From: Planomonospora parontospora
GTDB taxonomy: Bacteria; Actinomycetota; Actinomycetes; Streptosporangiales; Streptosporangiaceae
Length of the DNA: 64,000 bases
Direction: 5' to 3'
Assembly: GCA_014647935.1 (NCBI GenBank)
Contig: BMQD01000001.1
Span: 62,001-126,000, forward strand
The notes under the pieces are model-generated. The model was given only the letters and a program-made list of their open reading frames with translations. It was not told where the DNA came from and did not search any database. Positions 8,456-16,881 of the stretch are shown piece after piece (the stretch's first letter is position 1; each line of letters begins with the position of its first letter). Made by a program: the position numbers and the translations under genes.

Positions 8456-9595
8456 GTGTATCGAGTGGCAACACACGCGCTGGCTCAGCATGGTGGGGAA
8501 GCGACCACCGCAGGCTTCGAGTACATCTTCCCGGCGATTCGGGGTGTACAGGCGGGGCGTGAGTATTACGTCTCGATGTGTCCTCTACGCCTGATACCCA
8601 AGATCTTTTTGTTCGATGAGGACGAGTTGGCACCGGAAGTCCGGGCACAGCGCATCCTGAACAAGGGACGGGTCCCTGCCCTTGCACGGTACATCCTTGA
8701 GAACCCTGATGATTACGTCTTCAGCGCGCTTACCGCCTCTGTCGACGGGGTGATGCGGTTCGTGGGTGTCTCGGCTCAGGGACCCGGCATGCGGGTCGGC
8801 CAGCTCCACATACCCATGGCATCACGCTTCCTGATCAACGATGGCCAGCACCGCCGCGCAGCCATCGAGGCCGCGTTGAAGGAGAACCAGGCGCTGGGTG
8901 ATGAGACCATCGCCGTGGTGTTCTTCCACGATGCCGGGCTTGAGCGCAGCCAGCAGATGTTCGCGGACCTCAACCGCCACGCCGTACGGCCTGCTCGCTC
9001 CATCGGAGTCCTCTACGATCATCGAGACGAGTTGTCGCAGCTGACCCGGCTGCTCGCGCTGAAGAGCCCGGTGTTCCGCAACTTCGTTGAGATGGAGAGC
9101 AGCAACCTTTCTGCCCGGTCCCGAAAGCTGTTCACCCTCAGCGCTCTGTACTCCGCAACGAGCGCTCTGCTCCAAGGCCTGGAGCTCAACAGCAAAGATG
9201 CGGAGCGGCTGTCGTGGGGCTTCTGGGAGGCGGTAGACGAGCTGATCCCGGACTGGGGCGAGGTCCGAAGCCGATCTCTCTCCGCGGCGGAGGTCCGCAG
9301 ACAGTACCTCCATACGCACGGGATCGCGCTCCACGCGCTAGGACTGCTCGGGAACACGCTGCTCCACGAATCGCCTGATCCGGAGGAGTGGAAGCCTCGT
9401 CTGGCGCCGCTCCGAGACGTCGACTGGTCTCGAACCAACCCCGACTGGGAGGGACGAGCGATCATCGGCGGCCGCGTCTCGAAGAATCATCAAAATGTCG
9501 TACTGACAGTGAATCATCTGCGGCAGCGACTCGGCCTCGAACTGAATGTCGAAGAGCGACAAGCAGAGGCCGCTTACCAGCGAGGAGAGCGATGA
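8456..9595 (+). CDS. dndB: DNA sulfur modification protein / repressor DndB
   Basis: The 379-residue protein carries the diagnostic DGQHR motif (129-133, in FLINDGQHRRAAIE) and the downstream FADLNRHAVRP typical of DndB. In characterised systems DndB is a transcriptional repressor of the dnd operon and can be dispensable for modification itself. Cys42 in YYVSMCPLR lies in the N-terminal region. The start is GTG 8456, with GTG 8465 as an alternative. The probable operator lies just upstream, consistent with autoregulation. Its stop overlaps the dndC start (ATGA), so dndBC are translationally coupled. Confidence 0.9.
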   Translation: MYRVATHALAQHGGEATTAGFEYIFPAIRGVQAGREYYVSMCPLRLIPKIFLFDEDELAPEVRAQRILNKGRVPALARYILENPDDYVFSALTASVDGVMRFVGVSAQGPGMRVGQLHIPMASRFLINDGQHRRAAIEAALKENQALGDETIAVVFFHDAGLERSQQMFADLNRHAVRPARSIGVLYDHRDELSQLTRLLALKSPVFRNFVEMESSNLSARSRKLFTLSALYSATSALLQGLELNSKDAERLSWGFWEAVDELIPDWGEVRSRSLSAAEVRRQYLHTHGIALHALGLLGNTLLHESPDPEEWKPRLAPLRDVDWSRTNPDWEGRAIIGGRVSKNHQNVVLTVNHLRQRLGLELNVEERQAEAAYQRGER

Positions 9596-11115
9596 GCACC
9601 CCGACGCGCAGCGCCGTCATGCTGAACACGCCGGCTCGGCGAGTGATCCCGTTCGAGGCCCGGGGTGGGCTCGCCGCAGTCGTGAGCGAGCTCACCGCGG
9701 AGATTCAGGAGCTCTACCTCGCAGATCATGTGCCGTGGGTGGTGGGGTACAGCGGTGGTAAGGACTCGACCGCGGTGCTGCAGCTCGTCTGGATGGCCTT
9801 GCAAGGGCTGAGCGCCGAGCAGCGCACCAAGCCGGTATACGTCATCAGTACGGACACTCTTGTTGAGAACCCTGTCGTGGCCGCTTGGGTTACCCAATCC
9901 CTGAAGACCATGGGCAAGGCAGCGGAGGAGCAGCAGCTTCCGATGCAGCCGAACCGCTTGACGCCAGAAGTGAAGGACACGTTCTGGGTCGGGCTCATCG
10001 GGAAGGGATACCCAGCTCCTCGGCCTAAGTTCCGCTGGTGCACGGAGCGATTGAAGATCCGTCCGTCCAACTCCTTCATCCGTCGGGTCGTCCACGATCA
10101 CGGCGAGGCGATCCTGGTGCTGGGCATCCGTAAGGCAGAGAGCCAAGCACGTGCTCGGGTGATGGAGAAGCATGAGAAGCGGCGGGTGCGGGACCGGCTT
10201 TCGCCCAACGGCAACCTTCCCAACTCCCTCGTCTACAGCCCCATTGAGGAGTGGAGCAACGACGAGGTCTGGACCTTCCTCATGCAGCAGCCCAACCCGT
10301 GGGGACATCCGAACAAGGATCTCCTCACCATGTACCAGGGCGCATCCAGCGATGGCGAGTGCCCGCTGGTCGTCGACAACACCACGCCTTCGTGTGGTGA
10401 CAGCCGGTTCGGCTGCTGGACGTGCACTCTCGTCGACAAGGATAAATCCATGTCGGCAATGATCCAGAATGACGAGGAGAAGGAGTGGATGCTCCCTCTT
10501 CTGGAGCTGCGAGACGAGCTCGATGTCGCTGATGACAGCCATCTTCGTGACTTCCGCAAGATGAACGGAAGCATCCAGCTCTTCCACGACCGTGCGGTTC
10601 CCGGTCCGTATACCCAGAAGGCCCGTGAGGACTGGCTGAGCAAGTTGCTCAACGCTCAGACCTGGATCCGTCAGAACGCCCCGGACTATGTCCGCAACAT
10701 CGAGCTTGTCACCATGGATGAGCTGCACGAGATCCGGCGGATCTGGGTCTTCGAGAAGCACGAGGTGGAAGACTCGCTTCCCCGGATCTACAAGAAGGAG
10801 ACCGGAGAAGCGTTCCCCGGAGGACCGTTGGACCAGCACCTCGCGGTTGCGGCCGATGAAGTTGAGCTGCTCCGCGAAGTCTGCGATGGGGACGAACTTC
10901 ACTTCAAGACGATGCGCGAACTGCTCGCGGTCGAGCGCAAGTTCCGCACGATGACCCGGCGCTCGGGGCTCTTCGAAGCGCTGGAGAGCACGATCAAGCG
11001 AGGGTACTACGTGGACGCGGACGATGCGTTGGAGCTCGCCCGTCGCAACCACCAGAACAAGATCGCCCCCGAACTCTCGCTCCTGGACGAAGAGAGCACC
11101 GATGCTCCTGCATGA
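9592..11115 (+). CDS. dndC: DNA sulfurtransferase DndC (PAPS-reductase-like)
   Basis: The 507-residue PP-loop enzyme has VVGYSGGKDSTAVL (50-63) as ATP-pyrophosphatase loop and cysteines at 150 (RWCTERLK), 268, 275 and 278 (SCGDSRFGCWTC). That pattern is suited to the Fe-S cluster known for DndC. It adenylates or activates the DNA backbone and accepts sulfur from DndA to make phosphorothioate. I chose ATG 9592 because it overlaps the dndB stop by four bases. Frame-open sequence upstream has no supporting features. The gene overlaps dndD by 14 bases. The length agrees with other DndC proteins of about 500 residues. Confidence 0.95.
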   Translation: MSTPTRSAVMLNTPARRVIPFEARGGLAAVVSELTAEIQELYLADHVPWVVGYSGGKDSTAVLQLVWMALQGLSAEQRTKPVYVISTDTLVENPVVAAWVTQSLKTMGKAAEEQQLPMQPNRLTPEVKDTFWVGLIGKGYPAPRPKFRWCTERLKIRPSNSFIRRVVHDHGEAILVLGIRKAESQARARVMEKHEKRRVRDRLSPNGNLPNSLVYSPIEEWSNDEVWTFLMQQPNPWGHPNKDLLTMYQGASSDGECPLVVDNTTPSCGDSRFGCWTCTLVDKDKSMSAMIQNDEEKEWMLPLLELRDELDVADDSHLRDFRKMNGSIQLFHDRAVPGPYTQKAREDWLSKLLNAQTWIRQNAPDYVRNIELVTMDELHEIRRIWVFEKHEVEDSLPRIYKKETGEAFPGGPLDQHLAVAADEVELLREVCDGDELHFKTMRELLAVERKFRTMTRRSGLFEALESTIKRGYYVDADDALELARRNHQNKIAPELSLLDEESTDAPA

Positions 11116-13090
11116 GATCACCCTTGAGAACTTCGGCGCCTACAAGGGCAAGCAAGTACTCACTTTGAGTCCCAAGCCTGGTAGGCCGATCATTCTAATC
11201 GGGGGACTCAACGGGTGCGGTAAGACCACGCTGCTAGATGCCATCCAGCTGGTTCTTTATGGCTCGCGGGCGCGTTGCAGCAGTAGGGGGACTCGCTCCT
11301 ACGAGGTGTTCCTTCGCGACAGCGTGAACCGGCAGGCCAGCCCCAAACAGGCGAGCGTCAAGCTCTGGTTCTCCACCACTGTTGAGGGAGAGCAACGCCA
11401 CTATCGGATCGAGCGCTTCTGGCGGGTCAACGGTAAGAGCGTCCGTGAGTCGCTCATGGTCTTCGTCAACGGTGAGCACGACAAGGCCATCAGCGAGGCA
11501 TGGGCGGACTATGTCGAGGATCTGCTGCCTCTCGAAGTCGCCTCCTTGTTCTTCTTCGATGGCGAGAAGATCGAGTCGCTCGCCGATCCCGAGCGCGCGG
11601 CCCCGGTCATCGAATCAGCAGTTCAGTCGCTCCTTGGGGTCAATACTGTCGAGCAGCTCCGTACGGATCTCCTCGCATTGCAGCGCCGGCAGAAGGTGAG
11701 CGATGAGGACAAGGCTGCTCTAGACCTGATCACTTCTATCGAGACTCAGCTCGAAGAGAATGAGGTGGCGAGAGCTGATGCCCACCAGCGGGTGGCATCG
11801 GCCAAAGCAACCCTCCTCCACGCTCGGAAAGATCTGAAGGACATCGAGGCGACCTTCGCGAAGGAAGGTGGTGATCTCTTCCGCCGCAGAGCTGAGCTAC
11901 AGGCGCAGAAGGATCATGCCGAGAAGCGCCTCGTGAGTGTGAATGAGACTCTCTCCAACGTGACAGCAGCAGGTCCGCTTCCTCTTCTTCTGCTTAAGCC
12001 CCAACTGGACGCCTTGCAGGCCCAGGTCGCCCGTGAGGAGGAAGCAGCTCGCGAGGAGCAGATCCTCGATGCCCTGCAGGATAGGGACAAGGAGATCATC
12101 TCTCTGCTCAGTGACAAGGTCGCCCCTGGACCGCTAGAGCAGGTGATTCGTTTCCTTGATGAAGATCGTCAGAAGCGGGTAGCCAGCGCGGACACCCCCA
12201 GAGTGATCCAAATGTCTGTTACTGGGATCCAGCAGCTTCACTCCTTGGACCAGGTCCTCGACAGCGAGTGGCATCGTGCGCAGGAACTCCTCACAGAGGC
12301 CTCCGATCTCCGTGACCAGCTGGACTCACTTGATCGCCAGCTTGCCGGGGTCCCGGCGGAGGACGCGATCGCCGATCTCGTGGAGCAGCAAGACAACACA
12401 CGCCGACGGGTACACGAGCTAGAGCGGGACCTGCACGCCCTCGAGGAAGTCCACGGCGCGCGTGTTCGTGAGCAGGAGAACCTAATGGCTGCCCGGGAGC
12501 GGGCGTATGCCAAGCGAGCGAACGACCTGGCGAAGATCGAGCATCGCTCACGCGTCATGTCCTACTCAGACCGCGCACGTAACACGCTCGAGAAGTTCGG
12601 CGATCTACTTCTGCGCCGCCATATCAGCCGTCTCGAAGTCGCAGTGCTGGATAGCTTCATGCGCTTGATGCGCAAGGAAGGGCTCATCGAGGACCTGCGC
12701 ATCGACACGAACAAGTTCACGCTGACCCTAGTGGGCGTGGACGGGGAGGAACTCGACCCCGCACGGCTCAGTGCCGGCGAACGCCAGCTACTCGCAGTGT
12801 CCTTGCTCTGGGGCCTGGCTCGAGTGGCAGGCAGCCGGTTGCCTAGCGTGATCGACACCCCGCTCGGGCGCCTCGACAGCCGCCACCGGCAGAACCTGGT
12901 TGAGCGCTACTTCCCCCAGGCAAGCCACCAAGTCCTGCTGCTATCTACTGACGAGGAGATCGACGATGAGCTCCTGAACAGACTGATTCCAGCGATCGCT
13001 CAGACCTACACACTGGTTCACGACGACAGCACGTTCACAACCATGATCGAGCGCGGATACGGATGGGGGTCAACTAAGTATGTCGCTTGA
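11102..13090 (+). CDS. dndD: DNA sulfur modification ATPase DndD
   Basis: The 662-residue SMC-like ATPase has Walker A GLNGCGKTT (35-43), FFFDGEKIE, a central coiled coil without an obvious CxxC hook, the ABC-type signature LSAGERQLLAVSLLWGL and Walker B PSVIDTPLGRLD. These are the standard DndD blocks. It provides ATPase/nicking or conformational activity in the DndCDE complex. I chose ATG 11102, inside the end of dndC, because the conserved N-terminal strand (LLHEITLENFGAY) starts immediately. It overlaps dndE by 11 bases. It differs from the ATPase at 3.2 kb in lacking the CMC hook and in its signature sequence. Confidence 0.93.
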   Translation: MLLHEITLENFGAYKGKQVLTLSPKPGRPIILIGGLNGCGKTTLLDAIQLVLYGSRARCSSRGTRSYEVFLRDSVNRQASPKQASVKLWFSTTVEGEQRHYRIERFWRVNGKSVRESLMVFVNGEHDKAISEAWADYVEDLLPLEVASLFFFDGEKIESLADPERAAPVIESAVQSLLGVNTVEQLRTDLLALQRRQKVSDEDKAALDLITSIETQLEENEVARADAHQRVASAKATLLHARKDLKDIEATFAKEGGDLFRRRAELQAQKDHAEKRLVSVNETLSNVTAAGPLPLLLLKPQLDALQAQVAREEEAAREEQILDALQDRDKEIISLLSDKVAPGPLEQVIRFLDEDRQKRVASADTPRVIQMSVTGIQQLHSLDQVLDSEWHRAQELLTEASDLRDQLDSLDRQLAGVPAEDAIADLVEQQDNTRRRVHELERDLHALEEVHGARVREQENLMAARERAYAKRANDLAKIEHRSRVMSYSDRARNTLEKFGDLLLRRHISRLEVAVLDSFMRLMRKEGLIEDLRIDTNKFTLTLVGVDGEELDPARLSAGERQLLAVSLLWGLARVAGSRLPSVIDTPLGRLDSRHRQNLVERYFPQASHQVLLLSTDEEIDDELLNRLIPAIAQTYTLVHDDSTFTTMIERGYGWGSTKYVA

Positions 13091-13472
13091 CACGATTCGG
13101 TTGTCACAGCCTGCGAAGGACCATCTCGTCAAGCTTAAGCGTGCCACTGGGATTAAGAACTGGAATGTCCTTTGTCGTTGGGCGCTCGCTTTCTCGCTAG
13201 CTGACCCGTCGACGCCGTTGGTGAAAGACATCGTGACGGATTCGAATATTGAGATGACATGGAAGACTCTTACCGGGACCTTTGGTGACGTCTATTTATC
13301 CCTACTGAAGCAACGCTGTGCGGTCGATGGTGAACCCCTTGCCGAAGAATCTGTTTCTAAAATCTTGAGCATCCATTTGCATCGTGGTATTGGCTATCTG
13401 GCCGGCCGTCGCGAGCTTGCAGATGTTAGCGATCTCGTGTCTATGTCTATGGCTGTAGTCAAAAAGAATTAA
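13080..13472 (+). CDS. dndE: DNA sulfur modification protein DndE
   Basis: The 130-residue basic helical protein contains IRLSQPAKDHLVKLKRATGI near the N-terminus and NVLCRWALAFSLADPSTP next, both typical of DndE. In known systems DndE is a small tetramer that binds nicked DNA in the DndCDE complex. The ATG lies within the last codons of dndD. The codons are clearly less GC-rich than in dndB-D, with many T/A-ending codons, suggesting a separate origin or weaker amelioration. It is the last gene of the dnd operon and is followed by an AT-rich spacer and a terminator. Confidence 0.88.
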   Translation: MSLDTIRLSQPAKDHLVKLKRATGIKNWNVLCRWALAFSLADPSTPLVKDIVTDSNIEMTWKTLTGTFGDVYLSLLKQRCAVDGEPLAEESVSKILSIHLHRGIGYLAGRRELADVSDLVSMSMAVVKKN

Positions 13473-13554
13473 AAAACAATATTTTTGGTAGTATGCCTAT
13501 CATGGCTCGATGATTAAATGTAATTGCCACAAAAGTTTAATTTTGCTTATTTAA

Positions 13555-13604
13555 ATCACTGGCGGCGAGACGCCATTGAGAGATAAGTTCTCGCCGTCAG
13601 TGAT
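13555..13604. terminator. Bidirectional hairpin terminator between dndE and DGQHR gene
   Basis: Sixteen-base arms at 13555-13570 and 13589-13604 pair with a single mismatch around an 18-base loop. The preceding 80 bases are strikingly AT-rich for this genome (T-runs at 13483 and 13534), giving a U-tract on the minus-strand transcript. It sits between convergent genes and can serve both. Confidence 0.75.
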
Positions 13605-13608
13605 CTGA

Positions 13609-15849
13609 TTATTCGCCGAGTAGATCTTCCAGGCTTGCAGCTGGCACATTTTCGGATGTGCTGTCGTCGTCTTCGGTGATCACCGTGTCAGTATTATCGG
13701 AGGATTCCTCGACGGTAGTAAGGGCTTCCGGGGACTTGTCGAGCGAAGAAAGCCACTGCTCATATGAATCCTCGGGCAGATAAAACCAGTCCTTCAGTGC
13801 TCGCTTGATCGAGTTGCTTGCCGCCTGCTGAGCCTCCACGCGAAGCTTCGCCTCGGCGGAACCTGGCTTGCTTGTCTTTAGCGCCTTAAGTTGCTGGTCG
13901 GTACACAGCTTCAGGTATAGCTCTCGAGCAGAGCTAATCATCTGGTCGAAGCGGGACCGATCGGTGAACCACGACGAGATGTTCTCCCAGGCTGCCGGAG
14001 TGTCCAGCGCCTGCATCCAAAAGTATCGGAAGAAAACCGACTGAGCAGTATCCATGTTTGAAATCTGGTTCAACGGATGATTGACCTCAGTCTTGCTGAA
14101 CGCGAGCCTGCGATCCTTTGCCTTACCTTGGTCTTGAGCGAAATAGGTGTTCCAGCCTTTCACCAACGCCTCAGCGAACGCAGGCAGGGCTTTGATATCC
14201 GCGCCGCCAGGCTGTTCTTTGCGAAGTTGCCACAGCGACCCTAGAACCAGCACCAGACCAAGCTGGCAGGCATGTGTGTTGAACACCGCGTAGGCGGCCT
14301 TTGACTTCTTAAGAGTTTCGGCTCTGCCGGATTCCAGGAATGCCTGGGCTCGGTAAGTCTCGAAGCTTTCCTCGCGAGCCCGTAGGGCTTCCCATGCCTT
14401 TATTACGTCCGACTTGGTTGCCCTTGTCCCGAGTGTCTTATTTTCCTGATAGTGCTCATAGCTGTCCCGTAGCGTCCAGAACACACCGACGCCGCCGAAT
14501 AGTGCGTCATGGGCGAGGGTCAACCCAGTGTCGTCGACATGCCAGTCATCTTTCAAGAGTGTTAGTGCTTTGGCATGTGCGGCATATGGGGCTGTCTTCG
14601 ATAGAACCGTTAAAATGCCGCGGCCCCAGGTCTCGGCGAACCGGTCGCTGATCGTATCTGCTTGGCCGATGGGGAATTCGGAGTTTCCGATCCTGTCCCG
14701 CTGGTAGGAGAAACCGCCGTCCTCAAACTGGGCTGGGAAGAGGCTGGTTAATTCTAGCTGCTCCCGCATGAAAGCGTCCTGCTCAGTAGGGCTTGGTCGA
14801 CCCCCAAACCTCAAGGTTACGTCCTTAAGGTATTTCGGCGGACCGAATATGCAGCGGTCCACCGTCGATTTTAAGAGATTGATGTTCGTTAACACCGACC
14901 AGCGCGCAGGGCGGCTGGAGTTGACTTCAGGATTGTCGTATTCAACCGCGTACAGGGGCAGATAGGACTCGTCTTGTCCGTTTCGGAGCTCGCTAAGTAG
15001 TCGTCGCGTCAGTACATTGCTCAACTCGGCATCGGACAGCAGGATGATGCGAGACTCGGATGGAGGGCGAGCCTCCTTGTTGACGTCCACAAAGAGCTTG
15101 CGCGCGGCCTCGTGCGGCTTGGCGCCTTCCCCGGTTTGGTCGGGGAACCAGCAGACTGTCACCGGCACCTCGACCTTGCTCAGGTCCAGTTCGCCATGGT
15201 TGAAATCCTGCAGCGCTTGCCTGACCTGATTCTCGTAGAACGATCTGAACCTGGCCCCGGCGGAGTTCTGCCAGCTATTTGTCATTGTGCGCTCAACAGC
15301 GAGGAGCGCCATCGCACGGTGTTGTCCGTCCAAGACGACTAGCTGTGACTCAGTCTTGTTCCACCATAGTTTTCCGACACTCGCTGGGTGCAGCCGATCG
15401 TTACTACCGAGGAGCCGCTGCACCTGGAACGAGGTCCCCGCCTGTTCCTGTGCCCACCTTGCACCATCGTCCTCGACCACCGTCTGCATATCTAAGTCTG
15501 GAAAGTGTGATGGGCGCTTGTGGCGGAATGGAAGCAGCACCGCCACGATCGGAGGGAAGAACGCAGGACCAGTTGCCTGAGGTTTCAACAGATACGGAAT
15601 AAGGCTGACTGCCACTCTATGGTCGTCTAGGTCACGCTGCAGAAGCTGATTGAAATCAAGATCTCCTGCCTCCATGATTTCCCGTACCGGAGACAAGCTC
15701 TTGGTCAGCTGACGTTCTGGGTCGTCAGAGTCCTCACCAAGCCGAGCTTTGGTCATGAGGTAGTCCACTCGGCCAGCTGGCGTAGAGAAGCTTCCCCACG
15801 TGCCCTGCACATAATCACGGAACGTAAGCTTGGTACCTGAGCCGAACAT
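13609..15849 (-). CDS. Large DGQHR-domain (DndB-like) protein
   Basis: The soluble protein is about 746 residues. The motif LVVLDGQHRAMALL (DGQHR at about 174-178) and the later KLFVDVNKEARPPSESR are diagnostic of the DGQHR superfamily that includes DndB, but the protein is twice the length of DndB. The long C-terminal part (about 330-746) has no motif I recognise and ends in an acidic Ser/Thr/Asp tail. I prefer ATG 15849 (or GTG 15852) to the ATG at 15897, because GGGAAGG sits eight bases upstream and the start abuts the stop of the upstream gene. It is cotranscribed with the GIY-YIG-like gene. DGQHR proteins may bind modified or operator DNA; the role here is unknown. Confidence 0.7.
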   Translation of the reverse strand: MFGSGTKLTFRDYVQGTWGSFSTPAGRVDYLMTKARLGEDSDDPERQLTKSLSPVREIMEAGDLDFNQLLQRDLDDHRVAVSLIPYLLKPQATGPAFFPPIVAVLLPFRHKRPSHFPDLDMQTVVEDDGARWAQEQAGTSFQVQRLLGSNDRLHPASVGKLWWNKTESQLVVLDGQHRAMALLAVERTMTNSWQNSAGARFRSFYENQVRQALQDFNHGELDLSKVEVPVTVCWFPDQTGEGAKPHEAARKLFVDVNKEARPPSESRIILLSDAELSNVLTRRLLSELRNGQDESYLPLYAVEYDNPEVNSSRPARWSVLTNINLLKSTVDRCIFGPPKYLKDVTLRFGGRPSPTEQDAFMREQLELTSLFPAQFEDGGFSYQRDRIGNSEFPIGQADTISDRFAETWGRGILTVLSKTAPYAAHAKALTLLKDDWHVDDTGLTLAHDALFGGVGVFWTLRDSYEHYQENKTLGTRATKSDVIKAWEALRAREESFETYRAQAFLESGRAETLKKSKAAYAVFNTHACQLGLVLVLGSLWQLRKEQPGGADIKALPAFAEALVKGWNTYFAQDQGKAKDRRLAFSKTEVNHPLNQISNMDTAQSVFFRYFWMQALDTPAAWENISSWFTDRSRFDQMISSARELYLKLCTDQQLKALKTSKPGSAEAKLRVEAQQAASNSIKRALKDWFYLPEDSYEQWLSSLDKSPEALTTVEESSDNTDTVITEDDDSTSENVPAASLEDLLGE

Positions 15850-15851
15850 CA

Positions 15852-16571
15852 CTATTGCCTTCCCAAAATCGGTGAGTACAGCCGATGTAGAAGCCACTCA
15901 GCTGACTCGGCCGTGTTCCGCAAATGCTTCTTCGTCACTTCGTCGTTCTCCTCGTCAGCCAGGTCGATAATCCAAGCTTCGAGGTGTTCCATTGCAATGC
16001 TCCGGGCAGCAGCACGCTGACCGAAGTTCTTCCCTCGAGCACGGATTATCTCCGCATCCTCAGGGTGCTCCCGCAGCCAGTCGTGGGTCCGAGTGTAATC
16101 CATGCGATGCTTACGAAGCCGCTCCTGTAAGTTCGTTGCAACGCCGATATACAGAGGAGACGAGAACACGGGAGAGGCTCTGTGGAGGATGCTCGACATC
16201 ACTCGGCGCCTCTCTTCGGTGTCGAGTGATCCCACCAACGTCTCAAGTCGTTGTAGCAAGTCGTCATCCCCAGGTTGAGCACCTTCTGTAGGCTCACGAA
16301 GGGGATAGTCTAGCTCTAGAGAGCCCTCCCATTTTGCTCCGTACGATCCTCTGCCACTCAGGTTGATTGGCATTGGCTCATAGTATCCAGCGTACTTGCG
16401 TAACAGGTTCAAGAAGCTCCCAATTGCTTGATCGCCATCTGCGCTGGGCTTGGTCTTCCAGTCATGTGGGCCAGCACGAAAACTGACATACCAGGCATAA
16501 AGACCTGGTGACTCCGGGGCCTGATCGACATCGAGCATTGAAAAATGGCTGAGTTGGACACTGTCTGTCAC
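15852..16571 (-). CDS. Divergent GIY-YIG-like nuclease protein
   Basis: In this 239-residue protein, residues 23-31 read GLYAWYVSF, residues 140-155 read LYIGVATNLQERLRKH and a conserved-looking acidic helix MEHLEAWIIDLAD follows (193-205, candidate catalytic Glu195 or Glu198). These are the GIY, YIG/Arg/His and Glu elements of GIY-YIG nucleases, but GLY and YIG are separated by about 115 residues instead of the usual 10-15, so the fold assignment is tentative. The start is GTG 16571 with a weak ribosome site; ATG 16538 is an alternative. It is the first gene of the pair with the DGQHR protein (stop and next start touch). The pair looks like a nuclease plus DNA-binding partner inside the Dnd island. 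Confidence 0.5.
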   Translation of the reverse strand: MTDSVQLSHFSMLDVDQAPESPGLYAWYVSFRAGPHDWKTKPSADGDQAIGSFLNLLRKYAGYYEPMPINLSGRGSYGAKWEGSLELDYPLREPTEGAQPGDDDLLQRLETLVGSLDTEERRRVMSSILHRASPVFSSPLYIGVATNLQERLRKHRMDYTRTHDWLREHPEDAEIIRARGKNFGQRAAARSIAMEHLEAWIIDLADEENDEVTKKHLRNTAESAEWLLHRLYSPILGRQ

Positions 16572-16756
16572 TGTGTGCTGCCCTGTCCTTGCCTCGACTC
16601 CAGGATGATTTAGAGGTCATGTTCCGTACTCATACCCCACGGCGTTGATCTCCAGACTACGTGCAGACCGCGACAAATGTAGATCAAATCATGGTAGCGG
16701 GTGGCTTGTGGCGGCTCTTTGAACATGACGGGAGCGGAAGGCGCCCGCCGGGCCGT
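16572..16756. other. Spacer between defence island and IS element
   Basis: No gene is visible. The stretch should contain the promoter of the GIY-YIG/DGQHR pair on the minus strand, but no clear -35/-10 is recognisable. Confidence 0.4.
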
Positions 16757-16806
16757 TAGCCTCGGACTTTCACGGTGAATTTCGCCGAGCTTGATCGTTT
16801 ACATGA

Positions 16807-16879
16807 GAAAAGTGCCTGTGACCTGGAAGGATCGGACTTGTCTAAGGTCCCGTCCCCACCAGTCCACGAGGCACTTTTC
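16807..16879. repeat. Inverted repeat upstream of the transposase start
   Basis: GAAAAGTGCCT (16807-16817) and its exact complement AGGCACTTTTC (16869-16879) flank a 51-base loop and end three bases before the transposase GTG. Such structures can sequester the ribosome site in read-through transcripts and so limit transposition. Confidence 0.55.
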
Positions 16880-16881
16880 AC

